Shown here: piece by piece, positions 7,915 to 16,332 of the stretch
Layout: every line of letters starts with the position of its first letter
Position numbering within the stretch: position 1 is the first letter of the stretch
Source of the DNA: Verrucomicrobia bacterium LP2A
GTDB taxonomy: Bacteria > Verrucomicrobiota > Verrucomicrobiia > Methylacidiphilales > Methylacidiphilaceae
NCBI GenBank assembly: GCA_000526255.1
Contig: JAFS01000001.1
Coordinates: 868,001-932,000 of the forward strand
Length of the DNA: 64,000 nucleotides
Direction of reading: 5' to 3'
Program-made: the position numbers and the translations under genes
The notes under the pieces: model-generated
What the model was told of the DNA's origin: nothing
Databases searched by the model: none
What the model saw: only the letters and a program-made list of their open reading frames with translations

Positions 7915-8817
7915 ATGCTTCCGACAAGCTTGGCCGTGCTAGGGACAGGTCTTTTGGGCCAGGGCGTAGCTCGCCGCTTTCTCGCCGGCGGGCTTTCCGT
8001 AGCCGTCTACAACCGCTCGCCCGCCAAGGCAGAACCCCTCGCCGCGATCGGAGCGCGGTTATCTGCCACCCCAGAAGGCGCGGTCGAAACCTCGGATCTC
8101 CTCCTTCTCTGCCTTTCGGATGCGGCAGCGGTCCGGCAGACGGTCTTCTCGGAGCCATGCCGTCCGCACCTGCCGGGTCGCACCGTCTGCCAAATGGGGA
8201 CCATCGGCCCGGACGAAAGCCGGGAGCTGGCCGAGCTCGCCTCCTCCCTAGGCGCCCGCTATCTCGAAGCCCCCGTCCTTGGCAACGGCAAGGACGCCGA
8301 GGAAGGCCGCGCCCAGGTCATGATCGGGGCTGAACCCGAAGACCACCAGCGCTGGCACCCGCTCCTCGGCCTCTTGGGACGCTGCTTCTGGATCGGGCCC
8401 GTCGGCAAGGCGGCGGCGCTCAAGCTCGCCTTGAACCAGCTCATTGCCGCGGAAACGACCGCTTTCGCGCTCAGCCTGGGATTCGTCCGCCGTTCCGGTG
8501 TCCCGGTCGAGCCCTTCCTCGAGATCCTCCGCCAGAGCTCCCTCTACTGCCCGACCTTCGACAAGAAGCTCGCGCGGATGCGGGAGCGGAACTTCGCCTC
8601 GCCCAACTTCTCGGTCCGCCTCCTCCTCAAGGATATCGACCTCTTCCTCGCCGAAGCCACTCGTCTCGGGCTACGACCCGACGCTCTGGAAGGAGCGCGG
8701 ACGATCGTCCGGGATGCGATGGAGTCGGGCCGGGCCGCTCTCGACTACTCGGCGCTCATCGACGTGGTCGATCCTCCTCCGAAGAGTGAGCTTGCCAAGG
8801 ACACGCGGCCGATTTAG
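7915..8817 (+). CDS. NAD(P)-dependent beta-hydroxyacid dehydrogenase family protein
   Basis: A 300-residue protein with an N-terminal Rossmann fold (LAVLGTGLLGQGVARRFLAGG), NRSPAKAEPLAA after it, and the family substrate/catalytic region containing GKAAALKLALNQ with the catalytic Lys. The family includes 3-hydroxyisobutyrate dehydrogenase, tartronate semialdehyde reductase and succinic/glyoxylic semialdehyde reductases (GLYR type); the sequence alone does not choose between them. ATG 7915 follows GGGAG. The gene is divergent from ispF with a gap of only 110 bp. Confidence 0.85.
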   Translation: MLPTSLAVLGTGLLGQGVARRFLAGGLSVAVYNRSPAKAEPLAAIGARLSATPEGAVETSDLLLLCLSDAAAVRQTVFSEPCRPHLPGRTVCQMGTIGPDESRELAELASSLGARYLEAPVLGNGKDAEEGRAQVMIGAEPEDHQRWHPLLGLLGRCFWIGPVGKAAALKLALNQLIAAETTAFALSLGFVRRSGVPVEPFLEILRQSSLYCPTFDKKLARMRERNFASPNFSVRLLLKDIDLFLAEATRLGLRPDALEGARTIVRDAMESGRAALDYSALIDVVDPPPKSELAKDTRPI

Positions 8818-8840
8818 TTGTCTTTCGGAAAAGTTCCGAC

Positions 8841-8916
8841 GGCCCCATCATCTAGCTGGTTAGGATACGGCCCTCTCAAGGCCGGTGCACGGGTTCGAAT
8901 CCCGTTGGGGCTACCA
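8841..8916 (+). tRNA. tRNA-Glu (anticodon CTC)
   Basis: A cloverleaf can be drawn by hand. The acceptor GGCCCCA pairs with TGGGGCT (first pair G-T). The anticodon stem CGGCC/GGCCG encloses loop CTCTCAA with anticodon CTC, and the T arm carries GGTTCGAAT. The CCA end is encoded. Confidence 0.93.
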
Positions 8917-8927
8917 ATTTCCGGCTC

Positions 8928-9407
8928 ATGGGCACGCCGCCGAAAAACGCAGAGGAATCCCGCTCTCGGCTACGAGCGGAACTGGAGATCCGGACCGCGC
9001 ACCGGGACCAATTCGTCAACGTCACCGCCCGCATCCAGGAGACCGCTCGGCGCAGCGGCTGGAACGAGGGCATTCTTACGGCCTTCGTTCCCCATACGAC
9101 GGCGGGGATCGCGATCCAGGAGGGGGCCGATCCCGATGTCGTCCACGACATCCTGGGCTGGCTCGACCGGACAGTACCCTGGCAACATTCCGCCTACCGG
9201 CATGGCGAAGGCAATACCGCGTCACACATCAAGGCCTCCCTCGTCGGCTCCTCGATCTGCTGCTTCCTCGAAGAGGGCAGACTCCGCCTCGGAACCTGGC
9301 AGGCGGTCTTCTTCTGCGAGTTCGACGGACCCCGGACCCGCACCCTCTGGCTCGCCTTCTCTCCGTCCTCGCCCTCTCTCTCCCCAAGCGCGACAGGCTC
9401 TTCTTAG
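8928..9407 (+). CDS. YjbQ/UPF0047 family protein (secondary thiamine-phosphate synthase type)
   Basis: A 159-residue protein of the UPF0047/YjbQ family. The conserved segments are FVPHTTAGIAIQEGADPDVV (residues about 49-68), LDRTVPWQH, EGNTASHIKASLVGSS and GTWQAVFFCEFDGPRTR. Family members show weak thiamine-phosphate synthase activity in vitro and their real role is uncertain. The start lies 11 bases after tRNA-Glu. The C-terminal 20 residues are Ser/Pro-rich beyond the usual family end. Confidence 0.85.
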   Translation: MGTPPKNAEESRSRLRAELEIRTAHRDQFVNVTARIQETARRSGWNEGILTAFVPHTTAGIAIQEGADPDVVHDILGWLDRTVPWQHSAYRHGEGNTASHIKASLVGSSICCFLEEGRLRLGTWQAVFFCEFDGPRTRTLWLAFSPSSPSLSPSATGSS

Positions 9408-11102
9408 TTAGGGCGGGGCAAGCGGGAAGAGAAGCGAGAGCCGGCTGCCGCGCCCCGGAGCCGAGTCGACCTCCACCTTTCCCCGGTGATCCTCCATGAT
9501 CTTCCGCACGATCGCCATCCCGATTCCCGTGCCCTGCGCCTTGCGGGTGAGGAAGGGCACGAAGAGGCTCTCGATCTCCCCCTGGGTCATTCCGGGCCCG
9601 CTATCCCGGACGCCAAGGGCGAGATAGGCGATCCCGTCCCGCTCCACCACGGAGGCGTCCAGGCCCAAGACCCCACCTCTGGGCATTGCCTCCGCCGCAT
9701 TCAAGATCAGATTCAGAAGCGCTTGCTCGATCTGCCCTCGGTCGCCTTGCAAAAAGGGAATCGGGGTGGAAATCGACTTTTCGACCTGAATCTCCTGCGC
9801 CGAAAGCTTGTGGCGGATCAAGAGAAGAATCTCGTCGAGCATCCGTTCGACCGAAATCGGTTCCACCAGCGGCTGAGCCGAACGCCCCAGAGTGAGAACC
9901 TGCTCGGTGATCCGATTCATCTGACGCAGCTTCGCCGCGATCACCGCCACGTCCTTTTGCACCCCCGGATCCTCGGGAAAACGATCCGCCAGCGTGTAGA
10001 AAAGCATCTGAATGACCGTGAGGGGATTCCGAATCTCATGAGCGACCTCCGTGGCGAGCAGCCCCAAGGCGGAAAGCCGTTCCGACTGCCGTAGCCCTTC
10101 CTCGATCTTCATCACCTGCTGGAGGAGCCGCGCCTTTTGAATCGCGACCGTCGAAAGATCCGCCAGGGTTTGCAGCAGCTCGACCTCGCTATTGGCGAAG
10201 CGGTGGCGTTGCGCCATGCAGACGCAGAGCACGCCGACGCGTTCCACGAACGAAAGAGGTACGGCCAGGACCGAACGGAGCTCCTGCCCCCCGATCCGGA
10301 GTTCCGGACAATGCACATAAGGTTCTTCCGCCAGGTCCAAGACCAACAGCGGCTTCCCCTTTTTCACCACGACGGAGAAGACCGATTCGTCCACCGGGAT
10401 CACGAACTCCTGCGGGAGACCCGGGTCGTCACCGAAAGCGGCCCGCAGGCCCAGGTGCGTCTTGTCTTCCGTGAGCAGAAAAAGAAAGGAGCGGGCTCCA
10501 CCCATCAAGCGGGCGGCATTTCGCACGACCCCATCGAGGAGCGGATCCAATCCGGGCTGCGAGACGAGCGTCTGGGCAATCTCCACCAGAGTTCCCAACT
10601 GCCGCGCTTTCTGGCGAAAGCCTTCGATCTCCCATCCAATCGCAAGCCAATGGGCCACCTGCGCCGCCAACTGGGAGAGATCCTGCTCGTGCGTCCGAGT
10701 GAAATGGCCAACCCGATGGCTATCGACATTGAGCACGCCAACCACCGTCGACCCGATCTCGATCGGGACGGCGAGCTCGGCGCGGATTCGGGGGTCGATG
10801 GGCACGTAGCGCCACTCCCGCCGGACGTCGGAGATCCGCATCAGCCTCCCGGTGGTCGCCACCCAGCCGGTCACGCCCTCGTCGGCCCGGAGCTTGGTTC
10901 GGCCAGCTCCCTTCCGAAGGCCGACCGAAGCCTCGATTTCGAGAAATCCCGTACTCGGGTTGAGCAGGACAAAAGAGCCGCTGTTCGCTCCCGTCCTGGT
11001 CAAGGCGAGACGAAGGAAGTGACGGATGACTCCCCGAGGAGTGAGAAGGGTTTGGATTTCCTCGGGCCGAGTCCGTTCGATGATCGACCTCGGGCGACGC
11101 AT
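9408..11102 (-). CDS. Sensor histidine kinase with two GAF domains
   Basis: A 564-residue soluble kinase. GAF domain 1 spans about residues 25-155 (GVTGWVATTGR, LAVPIEIGSTVVGVLNVDS) and GAF domain 2 about 170-325 (AVPLSFVERVGVLCVCMA). The HisKA H-box is ATEVAHEIRNPLTVIQ with His355, followed by a HATPase domain with NLILNAAEAMPRGG, DSGPGM and GTGIGMAIVRKI. There is no membrane segment, so it probably senses a cytosolic ligand. Its ATG lies one base after the glnD stop, so it is co-transcribed with glnD, suggesting a nitrogen-related signal (inference). No response regulator is adjacent. Confidence 0.88.
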   Translation of the reverse strand: MRRPRSIIERTRPEEIQTLLTPRGVIRHFLRLALTRTGANSGSFVLLNPSTGFLEIEASVGLRKGAGRTKLRADEGVTGWVATTGRLMRISDVRREWRYVPIDPRIRAELAVPIEIGSTVVGVLNVDSHRVGHFTRTHEQDLSQLAAQVAHWLAIGWEIEGFRQKARQLGTLVEIAQTLVSQPGLDPLLDGVVRNAARLMGGARSFLFLLTEDKTHLGLRAAFGDDPGLPQEFVIPVDESVFSVVVKKGKPLLVLDLAEEPYVHCPELRIGGQELRSVLAVPLSFVERVGVLCVCMAQRHRFANSEVELLQTLADLSTVAIQKARLLQQVMKIEEGLRQSERLSALGLLATEVAHEIRNPLTVIQMLFYTLADRFPEDPGVQKDVAVIAAKLRQMNRITEQVLTLGRSAQPLVEPISVERMLDEILLLIRHKLSAQEIQVEKSISTPIPFLQGDRGQIEQALLNLILNAAEAMPRGGVLGLDASVVERDGIAYLALGVRDSGPGMTQGEIESLFVPFLTRKAQGTGIGMAIVRKIMEDHRGKVEVDSAPGRGSRLSLLFPLAPP

Positions 11103-11103
11103 G

Positions 11104-13875
11104 TTACATGCCCATGGTTTTGCGCAGCCGCCGGGTGAGCTTTTCGATCTCTTTCTCCTCCTTGATCTTGCCGCCGCTGGTCTTCCCCAGATAGAAGGTG
11201 TCGAGGGCGGCCCCCTTCTCCGTGGCGATCCGGGCGGAAGCCACGTCGATTCCGCCAGCCGCCAAGGCAGAGGCGATCCGGTAGAGGAGTCCGGGCCGGT
11301 CGGGCGTCTCGAGATCGAGGATGGTAAAGAGCTTGCTGCTTGTCGTATCGAAATGGATCCGTGTCGGGAACTCCGCCTGCCGGATCCACTCGGGCAGGCG
11401 GTCGAGCTCTTTCTCGACCAGGGGAGCAAAGTCGAACTCCTCGACAGAAAAGGCCTGCGCAAGGAGTCGGGAAAAGGGGGCGAGATAGCGGTCTCTATCG
11501 GCCACAGAACCTTCGGGAAGAGAGACCCAGAAGGTGTCGATCGCAATCCCGTCGCTGCGCGAATAGACGTCAGCGCTCAAAATCGAGATGCCGAGTGCGG
11601 CAAAGCTCCCGCAGATTCGCGCAAAGACGCGAGCGCGATCCCAAGTCACCACGATCACTTCGGAATACCCCTGGCCCGGCGCATCCGTCCAGTCGATCAC
11701 CGGACAGAGCGTCGGTTCCACCGTGACAACCTGCTGGTAAAGAAACCGGTGGACCGCAGCCAGATGTCGTTGAATCCTCTCCTCCGGACAGCGAAGAAAA
11801 TACCCTGCCGGCAGATTCTCGAAGTGGGCATCGATCTCCTCGGCGGAAACCTCCTGCGCAAGCCGCTCTTTCGTCCGCTTCGCGAGCTCTTCCTTGGACC
11901 ATTTCGGTTCTCCCTCCCCCGAGGAAGCGCGGCTGAAATGGGCGCTCGCCGCGCGGTAGAGACGCCAAAGGAGAAGATCCTTCCAGCTTGACCAGGAATC
12001 GCTCCCCGCGGTTCCCTCCCCGTCGACGAAAGTCAGCACCATCAGGAGATCGAGGCGTTCCTGGGTCTCCACGAGGCGGCAGAACTCCTCGATCGTCTCT
12101 TCCTCCTCGAGATCCCGCCGGAGAGCCGTCTCCCACATGAGAAGATGGTTGCTGACGAGAAACACCGCCGTGGACAGCTCTCGCGGGGGAAGCCGGAGCC
12201 GCTTGGCGACGCGCATCGTGTTGGTGGCGCTCTCTTCGGCATGGTGCCTCCGATTCATCGCGCGCCCGGTGTCATGGAGGAGGATCGCCAGCGAGAGAAG
12301 ATAGGGGCGCTCCACATTCTCGAGAAGCGGACGGTAGGCGAAAAACGGGGGATCCGGATCGACCCGAATCTGGTCGAGCATCTCCAGGCAGCGCAGGGTG
12401 TGTTCGTCCGCCGTGTAGCGATGGTAAAACTCATGCTGCACCAGGCAAGTCAAGGGGGCGAACTCCGGAACGAGCCGACCGAGCAGCCCCAGTTCGTGCA
12501 TCCGTCGCAGAACCCGGCCCACCCTTCCCTTGCTCGAAAGGAGCGAGAGCAGCATTTCCCGCACCTCTTTCCTCTGCAGGAGAGGTCCCCGCAGCAGCGG
12601 CAACGCCCGCGTGATCTCGATTGCCAGGCCCGGCCCGATCTCGACGTCGTGCATGGCGGAGACCACGAAGGCCCGGACGATCTCCAGGGGATTCTCGCGA
12701 AGCCGGCGTCGAGCGGGAGATTCCAGCTTGCCGTCGACCAAGGGAAATTCCTCGATGGATCCGCGATCGGGCTCCGGGATGGGCGGACGGGTGCGCTTGG
12801 ACTTCGCGAGACTCTCGAAAACCAGGTTGGCCAGCTGGTAGATGACGTGCGCGCGTCGATAGTAGTCGCGCATGCACTCCTCGATCCGCCGCAACAGGTT
12901 CGGCCCCGGATAGCGGAGGCTGCCCGCGACCTTCGCCTGCAGCCCGAGCGTCAAGAGATCGCTCGCACGCTTCTCGAGGTAGTGCATCTCCGCTCGCACG
13001 CGGAGCAGAAAATCGTAGGCCTCGTCGAGGTGCTTTCCTTCCTTCGCTTCCAGACGCCCGCTCTTGACCAAGTGACTGGTCGTGCCGATCCCCTCCCGCA
13101 CGCGAAGAACCCAAAAGAGGTTCTGGTAGTCGCGCAAGCTGCCGCAGCCGTTCTTGACGTGGGGCTCCTGCACGAGCACGGTGCCCCCATACTTGGCATG
13201 GCGCGCTCTCTGATCCCCCATGCGCCATGCGACGTATTCCTCCTCTCTTCCTCGGAGACATCCCTGCTCGAAGAGCACTTGAAACTCCTTCCAGAGAGCT
13301 TGCGGGCCAGCGACGAGCCGAGCCTCCAAAAGGGCGGTCTTGGTCAGCAGGTCTTGATTGGCGTAGTCAACGGTCTCTTCGATCTGCCGCGTCGAGTGAC
13401 CGACCTGGAGGCCGATATCCCAGAGCGTGTAGAGCACCTCCTGCACGATCACCGCGATGCGCTCTTCCTCATCCCGCGAGCAGGGTCCGGAGAGGAAGAG
13501 GATGTCGACATCGCTGTACGGACAGAGCTCTCCCCTTCCGAATCCACCGACGGCGGCGAGCAAGAGTGGAGGCGCGTCCTCGGCCGCACGAAAGATCCGT
13601 TCCACAGTCGATGTCCAAAGATGGCGCAGCAAGGCCGTCAGCAGCGCCGCCTGGCGCCGGGCCCTGGTCCTCCCTCCTTCTCCAAGAGAGTGCTCCATGC
13701 GCAAGGCGTGAAGCTCCTTCTGGAGGAACTTCCGGTAGAAGGCGGCGCGATCCGCGATCCTTTTCTCCCCGGACGCAAGCTCTCTCTCCGCCACGCGGAG
13801 CGCCTTCTCGAGCGGCCTCAAGAACGGTGCGGTCGGATCCGGCAGAATTTCCTTGTCAGGATTTCCCATGACCAT
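11104..13875 (-). CDS. glnD: Bifunctional PII uridylyltransferase/uridylyl-removing enzyme
   Basis: A 923-residue GlnD. The nucleotidyltransferase motif GGFGRGELCPYSDVDILFL lies at residues 110-128, the HD hydrolase motif LLHDTGRAMNRRHHAE around residue 500, and two C-terminal ACT domains (near residues 720 and 840) each end in a DTFWV/DTFYL strand. It uridylylates and deuridylylates PII proteins in response to glutamine. The PII gene is not in view. A GAF histidine kinase follows in the same operon. The start at 13875 (alternative 13869) overlaps the divergent pdxJ start. Confidence 0.93.
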   Translation of the reverse strand: MVMGNPDKEILPDPTAPFLRPLEKALRVAERELASGEKRIADRAAFYRKFLQKELHALRMEHSLGEGGRTRARRQAALLTALLRHLWTSTVERIFRAAEDAPPLLLAAVGGFGRGELCPYSDVDILFLSGPCSRDEEERIAVIVQEVLYTLWDIGLQVGHSTRQIEETVDYANQDLLTKTALLEARLVAGPQALWKEFQVLFEQGCLRGREEEYVAWRMGDQRARHAKYGGTVLVQEPHVKNGCGSLRDYQNLFWVLRVREGIGTTSHLVKSGRLEAKEGKHLDEAYDFLLRVRAEMHYLEKRASDLLTLGLQAKVAGSLRYPGPNLLRRIEECMRDYYRRAHVIYQLANLVFESLAKSKRTRPPIPEPDRGSIEEFPLVDGKLESPARRRLRENPLEIVRAFVVSAMHDVEIGPGLAIEITRALPLLRGPLLQRKEVREMLLSLLSSKGRVGRVLRRMHELGLLGRLVPEFAPLTCLVQHEFYHRYTADEHTLRCLEMLDQIRVDPDPPFFAYRPLLENVERPYLLSLAILLHDTGRAMNRRHHAEESATNTMRVAKRLRLPPRELSTAVFLVSNHLLMWETALRRDLEEEETIEEFCRLVETQERLDLLMVLTFVDGEGTAGSDSWSSWKDLLLWRLYRAASAHFSRASSGEGEPKWSKEELAKRTKERLAQEVSAEEIDAHFENLPAGYFLRCPEERIQRHLAAVHRFLYQQVVTVEPTLCPVIDWTDAPGQGYSEVIVVTWDRARVFARICGSFAALGISILSADVYSRSDGIAIDTFWVSLPEGSVADRDRYLAPFSRLLAQAFSVEEFDFAPLVEKELDRLPEWIRQAEFPTRIHFDTTSSKLFTILDLETPDRPGLLYRIASALAAGGIDVASARIATEKGAALDTFYLGKTSGGKIKEEKEIEKLTRRLRKTMGM

Positions 13876-14629
13876 GCAAAGACTCTCTATGGCGAGCTTG
13901 GGTGTAAATATCGATCACGTAGCGACCTTGCGACAAGCCCGGTATCGGGCTGATCCCTTTTCGGCGCTGGCAGAGCCCGATCCGCTGGAAGCGGCCCGAC
14001 TCGCCGAGGACGCGGGAGCGGCCGTCGTCACCGCCCATCTTCGCGAGGACAAGCGCCACATTCAACCCGAGGACATCCTTCGCATTCGCAGCGTCGTGCG
14101 CCGCCTCAACCTTGAAATGGCATTTCTCCCGGAGATGATCGCCTTTGCGTGCGAGCTCCGCCCGGATGAGGTCTGCCTCGTGCCCGAGCGACGCGAGGAA
14201 GTGACGACCGAAGGGGGCTTGAATCTCCTCGAGAGCGAGGAACGCTTCGTTCCCGGCATCGCCCGTCTCCGCTCTGCCGGAATCCTCGTCACCGCGTTCG
14301 TCGATCCCGCCGAGGCGCAGGTCCGGGCAGCGAAAGCGGCGGGAGCCGACTGCGTCGAGCTCCATACCGGCGGCTACGCCAACGCGATCCGGCCGGAAGC
14401 CCAGGAACACGAGCTCTCCAAGCAGGCTGCTGCAGCCGAGCTGGCCCGTTCGCTCGGGCTGGAGGTTCATGCGGGCCATGGGCTCACCTACCGCAATCTT
14501 CGCCGCTATCTCGCGCGGATTCCCCACGTGCACACCCTCAACATCGGCCACTCCATCGTCTCCCGCGCCCTCTGGATCGGGTGGGAAAGAGCGATCCGGG
14601 AAATGGTCGCCCTCGCCGCGGGGGAATGA
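13868..14629 (+). CDS. pdxJ: Pyridoxine 5'-phosphate synthase
   Basis: A PdxJ TIM-barrel. The core begins SLGVNIDHVATLRQARYR, with VTAHLREDKRHIQ, the VPERREEVTTEGGL segment, FVDP, ADCVELHTGGYA, EVHAGHGLTYRN and LNIGHSIVSRAL. It condenses 1-deoxyxylulose 5-phosphate with 3-amino-2-oxopropyl phosphate in vitamin B6 synthesis. I chose ATG 13868, which has AGGA six bases upstream; the ATG at 13889 immediately before the conserved core is the other candidate. It is divergent from glnD with overlapping 5' ends. Confidence 0.93.
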   Translation: MTMQRLSMASLGVNIDHVATLRQARYRADPFSALAEPDPLEAARLAEDAGAAVVTAHLREDKRHIQPEDILRIRSVVRRLNLEMAFLPEMIAFACELRPDEVCLVPERREEVTTEGGLNLLESEERFVPGIARLRSAGILVTAFVDPAEAQVRAAKAAGADCVELHTGGYANAIRPEAQEHELSKQAAAAELARSLGLEVHAGHGLTYRNLRRYLARIPHVHTLNIGHSIVSRALWIGWERAIREMVALAAGE

Positions 14630-14639
14630 TCCCGCGCGG

Positions 14640-15545
14640 CTACCGCGCCAGCCGCGCCGGGTTGGGATAGACACAGGGGCAACAGCCCATCACCTGGCAA
14701 AACGCCTTGCTGAAATGACTCAAGCTCGAATAGCCGACAGCCATGGCCGCCTCGGTGACATTATGCTCCCCCGCTCGAAGGAGCTCAGCGGCTCTTTCCA
14801 TGCGCAGGCGACGGAGGTGAGCAGGAAGGGTCTCCCCCACTTGATCCGAAAAGATCCGGCTGAGATAAAACGGGCTGCAACCCACCTCCCGAGCGAGGGC
14901 TCTTAAGCAGAGCGGCTCGGCCAGATGCGCTCGGAGATATTCCTGCGCTCGCTCCACCCATCGCCGCGCATTCCAGTGGCGGCGCTGCTCCACTTTTTTT
15001 TTGCCATCCTCGAAGAGAATCGCTCCTGCAAGCTCGAGCGCCCGACCCCAAAACCAGAGAGAGCGCGCCCGACCGGGCACGTCGGGAGCCACCCAGTGGA
15101 TCCAGGCGTGGCCCCAATACTCCGGGACCGGCCGGGAGCCGCCAACCAGGGGAAGCTGGCTTCGCCCGGCCAGCCACTTCCGCACCTCGGCCCGCAAATC
15201 GTCCTCCAACCCTTCCATCTCCTTCGCAAGGCGGGGACGCGACCATTCGAAGGTCAAGAATCGGTTCGCCTCCCCGCTCGAGCGGGTGGCCTCCAACCCC
15301 TCCCGATACTGGGCATAATAGCCAAAGAATCCCGGGTGGAAAACCAGGCTCCGATTCCCGGACCGTACCACACCCTGTCCAGCAAAATTAACGCAAATTT
15401 CCAGGCTGTCCGGGTGAAAGCTCTTCGCCCAGTTCACCGATTCCTCGGAGGAAAACTCCAGGGCTTCAACGCTCCAGCCGAGACCGAAGATATCCCCTTC
15501 GAGCTGTTCCCAGCCGCCGACCGCCTCCCAGACGTGGGCTTCCAT
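14640..15545 (-). CDS. AraC-family transcriptional regulator
   Basis: A 301-residue protein with a C-terminal AraC DNA-binding domain: the first helix-turn-helix around LRALAREVGCSPFYLSRIFSDQ, the second around EAAMAVGYSSLSHFSKAFCQ, ending near a CCPCVYPNP tail. The N-terminal 180 residues are an unassigned sensor domain. The operon partner and target are not evident. ATG 15545 follows GAGAGACC; ATG 15569 is possible. The gene lies downstream of kdpE on the same strand, 73 bases away. Confidence 0.8.
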   Translation of the reverse strand: MEAHVWEAVGGWEQLEGDIFGLGWSVEALEFSSEESVNWAKSFHPDSLEICVNFAGQGVVRSGNRSLVFHPGFFGYYAQYREGLEATRSSGEANRFLTFEWSRPRLAKEMEGLEDDLRAEVRKWLAGRSQLPLVGGSRPVPEYWGHAWIHWVAPDVPGRARSLWFWGRALELAGAILFEDGKKKVEQRRHWNARRWVERAQEYLRAHLAEPLCLRALAREVGCSPFYLSRIFSDQVGETLPAHLRRLRMERAAELLRAGEHNVTEAAMAVGYSSLSHFSKAFCQVMGCCPCVYPNPARLAR

Positions 15546-15618
15546 CGGTCTCTCGTGGCTGGCGGACATTCCGGGAAAGCTGCCATCAACCCGACCCGGG
15601 AGCAACCCGATTTTCGAT

Positions 15619-16332
15619 CTAGTCGAGCAGCGCGAGGCGATACCCGACGCCCGACTCGGTGAGGAGAAGGAGCGGCCGCGCGGGATCGGCCTCAATCTTG
15701 TCGCGCAGGCGGCCGATGTAGACCCGCAGGTAGTGGATCTGCTCGACCGCCTTTGGACCCCAGACCTCTTGAAGAATCTGGCGATGGGTGAGCACCTTGC
15801 CCGCATGACGCGCGAAGAGGCGGAGGAGAGCATACTCCGTTGCGGTCAGATGGAGCTCCTCCCCTTTCGCCCAGACGCGGCGGGCGCTCAGGTCGATCTC
15901 CAGGCGTCCGCTCGAAAAATGAGGACTCTCGGCGGGCCGGAGCGCCCGGCGCAGCATGACCCGGATCCGGGCGAGCAGCTCCTCGACCCCAAACGGCTTC
16001 GTCAGATAATCGTCCGCGCCAACATCGAGAGCGCTGACCTTTTCCCTCTCCTGGCCGAGCGCCGAGAGCACCAGGATCGGGACCTCGCTCCACTCCCGAA
16101 TGCGACGGATCACCTCCACGCCGCTCAGATCCGGAAGCAGAAGATCGAGCACGACGGCTTCCGGCCGGCTTTGCGCGACCGCCAAAACGCCCTCCTGGCC
16201 GCTCGCCGCCTCCACGGCTTCGTAGCCGTGGCTTTCCAGCGCCAGGCGGAGCAGGCGGCGGATTTGCGGTTCATCGTCGATCACGACGAGCCGAGGCGGG
16301 TGCTCGGATGAGGGTGCTGTTGCCGTGGTCAT
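15619..16332 (-). CDS. kdpE: KdpE-type response regulator
   Basis: A 237-residue OmpR-class regulator. The receiver has VVIDDEPQIRR at the acidic pocket, VVLDLLLPDLSG with the phosphoacceptor Asp, and DYLTKPF with the conserved Lys. The C-terminal winged helix includes LTATEYALLRLFARHAGKVLT and the RVYIGRLRDKIEADP helix characteristic of KdpE. The start overlaps the kdpD stop by four bases, so it is translated with KdpD. Its expected target, kdpFABC, is not in this window. Confidence 0.9.
   Translation of the reverse strand: MTTATAPSSEHPPRLVVIDDEPQIRRLLRLALESHGYEAVEAASGQEGVLAVAQSRPEAVVLDLLLPDLSGVEVIRRIREWSEVPILVLSALGQEREKVSALDVGADDYLTKPFGVEELLARIRVMLRRALRPAESPHFSSGRLEIDLSARRVWAKGEELHLTATEYALLRLFARHAGKVLTHRQILQEVWGPKAVEQIHYLRVYIGRLRDKIEADPARPLLLLTESGVGYRLALLD

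Noticed and set aside
12145-13953. Long open frame opposite glnD (602 codons, + strand)
   Set aside because: Mirror of a GC-rich coding gene; no domain, and glnD is clear on the other strand.
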